A stretch of 64,000 nucleotides of DNA. It comes from Loxodes magnus (taxonomy: Eukaryota > Ciliophora > Karyorelictea > Loxodida > Loxodidae). Of the stretch, positions 57,832 to 64,000 are shown piece after piece. The notes below the pieces were generated by a model. It was not told the DNA's origin. It searched no databases and saw nothing but the letters and a program-made list of their open reading frames with translations. Every line of letters begins with the position of its first letter. Positions within the stretch are counted from its first letter, which is position 1. Position numbers and translations under genes: made by a program. Location of the stretch: the NCBI GenBank assembly GCA_946699065.1, contig CAMPDV010000871.1:62001-126000 (forward strand), written 5' to 3'.

Positions 57832-58144
57832 TTAGAGAGCGCGTAGCCCCTTAATGGTGAACAGATCTTAATAGATATTTTAAAAGTCCTAAAAGATTCT
57901 ATTTGAAGTTTTCCACATTGCTAATATCTTTTGTGAGTCTCGTCTTCAATAGAGGCGTAATCGAAATGCTCCATAAGAGACCCTAGTATCTGGTATCTTT
58001 TATTAATAATGTTAAGTTATGCCTCTTTAGTCTTCGTCTTCTCTCTTGGTAACTACCAAGATTTTTGTTCGGTTCTTCGCCCATGTTCTTCCTGGTACTA
58101 GATCTTAAGTCAATGTTAGTTGGAGAATCACTCCTCCCTATTTA
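57832..58144 (-). repeat. SINE-like repeat family C, copy 5
   Basis: Plus strand from GAGAGCGCGTAGCCCC to GTTGGAGAATCACTCCTCCC. Contains TGAGTCTCGTCTTC and CTTCCTGGTACTAG as in the other copies. Confidence 0.7.
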
Positions 58145-58229
58145 TTTATATAATAAATGTAATAATATTAAATGAGTTAAATACCTCAGTTAATAAAGCA
58201 TTACGAATAGAAAGTTTAATTTAAAAAAA

Positions 58230-58880
58230 AGTGTTCGCCTTCGCTTTTTTGGGTCTTCTCTGTCATGAATCTTGATGGATTTTGATTCTTATTTTTTTCT
58301 TTCAATCAAATCTTAATTATCTTTTATTCAGTTTATTAACTGCTTTTAAATATAGGAATCTACTTTATTGGCTTGTATTTTTCTAAATAGAAAAATTATT
58401 ATGTACAATATATTTTAAATGATTCTTGCCTTTATTTATTTATTATTATATTTATTTTTACTTAAATTGGTAGTAGTTCAGTATTTTATGTAGATGCTTG
58501 GGATGTTGGATAACGTTACTCTTTGATAGAGAATATATTTTTAATAAGTTGTTGTTCTATTCCATTTGGCATTGAGAATTTAGGCCTGTTCTGGCTTACA
58601 ATTTCTAGAATTTTAAATTTCACTTAAAATTTATAATTTTCTTTAAAATTCTTCTTTAAATTTGTTAACAGAACAAGTTTAGAACAAATCCTATCTAAAT
58701 TTGACTGTATGGATTTTACATATTCCATAGTACTAATCAAATCTTAATTTGTTAAGAAAAGTTCACTAGAAGCCTATGTTAATTTATTACCCTCCATCTA
58801 AAGAAGGAAAAGATAATTGACAACATCTTACTAAGATTTATTATTATTGAAGAAGTTTATTTGTTAGAAGGTATTTTATA
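58230..58880 (-). pseudogene. Possible gag-like remnant
   Basis: On the minus strand a frame reads RPKFSMPNGIEQQLIKN (compare PMEIE), then Gln-rich sequence and IYCTQQFFYLEKYK, which may be a knuckle that has lost most ligands. Other frames are open too. Placed here mainly by resemblance in layout to copies 1-3; weakly supported. Confidence 0.3.
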
Positions 58881-58999
58881 ATGTTAATATCTAATAATAA
58901 TATAAAGGTTATTAATATAAATAATAATTTAAATTTATAATATAGTATAATTTTAAATAAACCAATAAATATTAAAAAGCTTTATAATTACCAATTAAG

Positions 59000-61900
59000 A
59001 TGAACTAAGTTTGTCCTATTTGCTAAAATCAGTATAGCAATATTTATGTTCCTCTTAAGTTGGAGTGCGATCATGTATTTTGCTCTATTTGTATAGCTAT
59101 ACTTAAGAATTCAGGTTAAGGAGCTTATTCTTGTTAAGTTTGTAGAACAAAAATTAGGAAAGAAATTGGTTAATTACAACCTTAGCTATAACTAATCTTA
59201 GGTGAAAATGCTTACTGTTCTATTCACAACAAATCCTATGATCTTTTTTGTACTTCTCATTAATAAAAAATTTGTAGCAATTGCTTATTATAAAATCACA
59301 GAAACTGTAATGATATTCTAACTATTGAAGAGTTTAATAACTTATAAAACTAATATAAAGAATAAAAGGTATAGGAGTTATGATAAAATCACTATATCTT
59401 AAATAAGTAACTATATATTTTGGAAAATAATAAAAATTAAATCAAAAAGGAGATTGAAAATGCTAGAACTATCTTTTAAGAAGCTTAGTAGTTTTTAATA
59501 AATACCATATCTAGTAAATTTAAGCAGATATTGCAAATATAAGAAGATAAATACTTAAAAGCTAATAACTAAATTGCTGCTTATAAGAAATAAATATTAG
59601 GAATTATTTCTGAAATGGAATAACTTAGTAATATTAATAATATTTAAATAGAACAAATTGATTAAAAAGTATAAAATATTTAAAACTAAATATAAAACTG
59701 CTGCAATATAGAAAGTAGCATTTCTTAATTACACTTATAGTAGGTATAAAAATAATAAATATTATAAGATATAATGGAAAGTCTTATTTAAAATGAACTT
59801 ATATTTGATATAAACTTATTTTAGAATAAATTATAAGCAAGTTAAAATGAGAATTAGGTAATTGGCTAATAGAATAATAATTTAGAAAACTTATAAGAAT
59901 CAAAGAAAATAAAAATACAATCATATACTAATTTTTCAATTAAAGCAGATATATCAGATTCTATCTTAGAAATTAAAAAGAAAATATGAGATAAAAAAGG
60001 AATATTGGCTGAAAACTAAATATTAGTTTTAGATGGTAAATAATAAGATGATTAAACTATGATATAAGAATTTAATAATATAGAAGAACTAACACTTAAT
60101 TTAGAAGTTTAATATAAAGTAATACAAGTATTCATATAAAGTTATAACACTAAATTGTTACTAAATGCTTAATACTCTGATACTATTAGTAAAGTAAAGG
60201 AATTAATATAAGATTTAAATGGCATTTCACATGAATTTTAAAATTTAACTTACCAAGGAAAATAGTTAGAAGATAACAAAACTTTATCTCACTACAATAT
60301 CTAATAACTATCTACAATTCATTTGTAGGTAACCTTTTTAACTACTAACATTAAAATAAAATGATTTTTAGAGGTAGAAAGATGAATGGAAGTAGAAGTA
60401 AATTTATTTAATACTATATAAGAGATAAAAGAGATCATAAAAGAAAGATTAGGTATCTAAACTAAATTCTAAATATTAATAATAAAAGGATAGTAACTAG
60501 AAGATTAACAGACTTTATATTATTACAAGCTTAATGAGTATAAGATAGATGATATAATTCTAGAACTTTAGTTTACTGATAATATGCAAATCATCATATC
60601 AGATAATAAAAATTAATAAATAGTTCTAAAGGTAAATCAAACAAACAGTTCATAGGATATTATAAGATATATAAAAAATGAGTGATAAATAAATAATGAA
60701 ATAAGTTTAGATTTTTAGATGTAATAAATATAGTAAATAAATAATCAATAAAATGAAGAAGAATAAGATGATATATATTTCAGTTTGAGTGTAATAGAAA
60801 CGTAAATAGAAGTGTATTAAAAATATACCTCACCATATTTAATAAAAATTGGGATATCTGATAAAATAGAGAGAGTGAAAAGATTAATATATTAGATGAA
60901 AGGAGATGAAATAAGTGAATAAAGGTTATTTATATAAGAGATGTAGTTGGAGAATGAAAAGACACTATAAGATTATGAAATAAGAAATGATTAAAGAATA
61001 GAGTTGAAGATAAAAGAAGAAAAATTAGAATTTTAAATAAAGTAATTAAGTGGAAAGTAAATGAGTTTGTGAGTAGATAAGGATTAGGAGATAACAAGTA
61101 TAAAAGAAGAAATAGAAAGAATTTAAAAAGTAGAAAGAGATAAGATAAAATTGATTTTATAATACAAGAAGGACCTGAAAGACGAGTATAAGTTAAGCGA
61201 TTATGGAATAAAAAGAGATAAAATTATATATTTTTTAAATGATTTAAAAGGCGGAATGTAAATATTCGTAAAAACTTTAACAGGTAAAACTATTACACTT
61301 GATGTTGAACCTTCTAACACTATAGAAAGAATAAAAGAAAAAATGTAAGATAAAGAAGGAATTCCTCCATGATAATAAAGACTTATTTTTGCAGGTTAAT
61401 AATTAGAAGATGGTCATACTTTATCTGATTATAATATATAAAAGGAATCAACTTTAAATTTAGTATTACTATTATACTTTGGCTATTAAATATTCGTAAG
61501 AACTTTAACAGGTAAAACTATTACACTTGATGTTGAACCTTCTAACACTATAGAAAGAATAAAAGAAAAAATATAAGATAAAGAAGGAATTCCTCCAGAT
61601 TAATAAATACTTATTTATGCAGGTTAATAATTAGAAGATGATCGTACTTCAGAGTATTATAATATAGGACAAGAAACAACTTTAAATTTAGTATTACTAT
61701 TACTATTATACTGTGGCTATTAAATATTTGTAAAAACTTTAACTGGTAAAACAATTACACTTGATGTTGAACCTTCTGATACGATAGAAAATGTAAAAGC
61801 AAAAATATAAGATAAAGAAGGAATTCCTCCAGATTAATAAAGACTTATTTTTGCAGGTTAATAATTAGAAGATGGTCGCACTTTATCTTATTATAATATA

Positions 61901-62850
61901 TAAAAGGATTCTGAAATTAAACTAGATAATGAAATTTAGTTGCTTGTAACTCTTTCATTTAATAAATCTATAAAAGTTAGTATTGGCTAGACAGAAACAG
62001 TTCTTAATTTAAAAGAATAAATTAATCAAAAAGAATAGCTTTAAATTTAACAATAGAGATTATTTTATAATGGAAATGAACTTAAAAATTAAAATACTAT
62101 CTATCATTATAATATACAAAATAACTAAACACTTGATTTAATGCTTTCAATGTATGTTTTAATTAAAACTTTCAATGGAGAAAGCTTTATTTTATAAATC
62201 TCTTTAGAAGATACTATTTATTAAGTTAAAAACAAGATTTATGATTAATAATAATATCCTATAGAATAATAAATTCTACTCTTCCAAGATAAATTACTAG
62301 AAGATTAACTAACTTTATAACATTATAATATAAGCAATAAAGATACTCTACACTTATTTACTTAATAAAGACTTATCTAATTAATGGTTTAAACTTGTTC
62401 TGGTTAAATAATACTATTAAATGTTTAAGCTACAGATACTATTGAATAAATAAAGAATTATATATAAAAGAAATTAAAGGTAAATTAAGATGAATAAAGA
62501 TTAGTTTAGGATGGAATCATTTTAAATAATAGTAAAACTGTATAAGAATATTAAAATATAGAGAGGGAAATTATTTTCTTAGAAGAAATAGGTTAAAATG
62601 GAATGATAGTAACAATAATAAATTAAAATGGATAAAGTTTTAATATAGAAATAAAACCTTATAATGCAATAAAATAGCTGAAGAAGAAGATTAGTAAATA
62701 AGAAGGATTTAGAGTAGAAGACTAAATTCTTTTACGGAAAGAAGTGTAATTGGAAGACGAAAAGTTTATAAGTGATTACTATATTGAAAGCTATGAGCTA
62801 ATTGATTTGTAGTTAAAAAGCTTAGAGATATAGTAATAAATTTAAAATTT
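59000..62850 (+). CDS. RING/B-box/coiled-coil protein fused to about thirteen ubiquitin-like domains, with seven in-frame TGAs
   Basis: One frame runs from ATG 59000 to about 62850 with no frameshift, reading TAA/TAG as Gln. Residues 5-48 form a RING finger (CPIC, then CDHVFCSIC, then CQVC; C3HC4), typical of E3 ubiquitin ligases. Residues 73-103 look like a B-box (C-x2-H-x7-C-x2-H-x4-C-x2-C-x4-H). About 170 residues of Gln-rich coiled coil follow: a TRIM-like order. From about 59906 roughly thirteen ubiquitin-like domains follow; domains 7-9 are close to ubiquitin, the rest diverged but keep the K-x2-I and G-x2-L-x-D/N spacing. Except for KGG before domain 7, the C-terminal LRGG is lost, so the domains could not be cut into monomers. 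TGA occurs at 59381, 59987, 60362, 60383, 60683, 61070 and 61370. No in-frame TGG was seen, and no in-frame TGA follows the last domain up to the window end. Either a dead gene decayed only by stops, or TGA is decoded. Confidence 0.75.
61256..61951 (+). repeat. Three tandem near-canonical ubiquitin repeats
   Basis: Units begin at 61256 ([12 protein letters not shown]), 61487 ([11 protein letters not shown]) and 61721 ([11 protein letters not shown]), 231-234 bp apart. The DNA is nearly identical over the first half of units 1 and 2, so they arose by recent duplication or conversion. The joints are LLLYFGY and LLLLLYCGY in place of LRLRGG. Unit 1 has TGA for Asp39 (IPP-TGA-QQRL). Unit 3 keeps [20 protein letters not shown] and then diverges after NIQKDS. 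Gln31, Gln40 and Gln41 and the Gln at position 48 (Lys48 in canonical ubiquitin, so no K48 linkage site) are TAA. Confidence 0.85.
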
Positions 62851-62854
62851 TTAA

Positions 62855-64000
62855 ATTTAAATAAATAAATAAATATTAATAAAAAATTTAAGCTATCTAA
62901 TTTAATTATTCAAAATTTTTATATATATATCTTTTATTTTTATTGTTACCGTAAATTGTTAGCTTAATTTTGGTTTTAATTAAATATCTAGTAAATAAAA
63001 AAGAATTTATAACATATTTTTAATATTAAACAAAATGCTTATTTAAAGCAATTAATTTTTAAAAATTAAAAGCTTATATCTTTTAATATTAGATAAGCAT
63101 TAAATCTAAGAGAAGCAATATAAAGTAAGATATTATTCAATATTTCTCATTTAAAAATAATTACATAGATTTAGAGAATTGGCCTTAGTTTAAAAATTAA
63201 TAAAAAAGAAAATAAGCACAAAAAAATAATTGATAAATAATGTAACTTTATTTAAAGTATGCTTATTTATTATAAAAGTCTAAAATAAAAATAACTAAAG
63301 TTTATTTATTGAAATTTAAAAAGTAAAGGAAATTATTAACGTAGCCAGTGGAAAACATTACAATATTGTAATTATAGATTATAGGGATTTTGTATTTAAT
63401 ATAAGCTTTAAACAAATAGACTAATAGGAATTCTTTAATCTTAGAAAGTAACATTTCTTAATTACACTTATAAAATCTCTAAAAATATATAAAAGTTAAA
63501 GTAAAATAATAATTAGAATTAACTTATAATTTGATTTTAAGCAAATTAATATAGAAAAAAAGTAAAAATAAAAAAGATACAGCTTAATAATTTAGAAAAA
63601 TAAAGTAACTTAATAAAAATTATATATAATTGATTCAACTAACTATTAACATATCTAGATTGATTAAATCATGCTTAACTTATTTTCTGGCATCCTTAAG
63701 TCAGGTTTTTTACATTTCATAGACCTTTTATCCAGCAAAATTTTATAAAGCTTTTAAATTTAATGGTCGATTTAAGTTCAATAAGTATAAAAATAAATTT
63801 CTAACACTTCTAAAACTCTTTTTATCCTTATAAACTTATTTTATTCCCTATTTTAGTTTTTAGAGTATTTCATAGAAACATTTTTCATCAATTTGTAATT
63901 ATGCATAAAAGATGCTTAAACATCTAGATATATTTTTCATAACTCAGAAGATATAAAGATCTAAATTCCATTAATATTTTAGATGATTTAAATTTTTCAA
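62855..64000. other. AT-rich downstream flank
   Basis: No gene recognised. The frame of the RING-ubiquitin ORF happens to stay free of TGA to the end of the window, but codon content becomes AT-rich and non-coding-like soon after a cluster TAG TAA TAA at about 62832-62840. Confidence 0.4.

Noticed and set aside
1-64000. CRISPR array, bacterial operon features, telomeric repeats
   Set aside because: Repeats with regular spacers, Shine-Dalgarno-led operons and G-rich telomere units were looked for and not seen; the genetic code and tRNA type are eukaryotic (ciliate).

Overview
This is AT-rich eukaryotic DNA that uses a ciliate nuclear code in which TAA and TAG are read as glutamine. The clearest proof is at 61256-61945, where three near-canonical ubiquitin repeats read correctly only if every TAA/TAG is Gln (e.g. 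[17 protein letters not shown]). The very high AT content, absence of long standard-code ORFs, decayed transposon genes and many dispersed repeats suggest a Tetrahymena-like oligohymenophorean, probably germline (micronuclear) or otherwise repeat-rich DNA. The species assignment is an inference.

Layout. 1-26 kb: mostly very AT-rich non-coding DNA carrying six broken Rab-like small GTPase copies (five on minus, one on plus), four gag-like zinc-knuckle ORFs (2.7-3.3, 8.1-8.9, 14.4-15.1, 16.4-17.1 kb), an inverted pair of identical tRNA-Val(UAC) genes (6.67-6.90 kb), a decayed third copy (25.6 kb), a short tRNA-like fragment (22.93 kb) and one GC-richer repeat. 26-58 kb: a nest of mobile elements. 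It contains five families of GC-richer 250-470 bp SINE-like repeats (called A-E here), more zinc-knuckle ORFs, non-LTR-type reverse transcriptase remnants, a coiled-coil gene present twice in opposite orientation, and tracts of a ~10-bp TTAAACTCAA-like repeat. The RT remnant, a C element, an A element and the coiled-coil gene form a long inverted repeat (about 32.0-36.2 kb against 47.5-54.1 kb). 59.0-62.85 kb: one reading frame encoding RING, B-box and coiled coil followed by about thirteen tandem ubiquitin or ubiquitin-like domains.

How the parts relate. The zinc-knuckle ORFs look like ORF1/Gag proteins of a retroelement. Several are followed by a small stem-loop whose stem changes while its loop stays RATGW. 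A similar stem-loop ends the SINE-like families A and C, suggesting that they borrow the tail, and therefore perhaps the machinery, of the coding elements. In-frame TGA codons recur in otherwise continuous frames (RING-ubiquitin gene, gag-like ORFs, Rab copies). Some lie at tryptophan positions and others do not, so decay and recoding both remain open.

Limits: all translations and alignments were done by eye. Ends of decayed copies and repeats are approximate, usually to within 10-30 bases.
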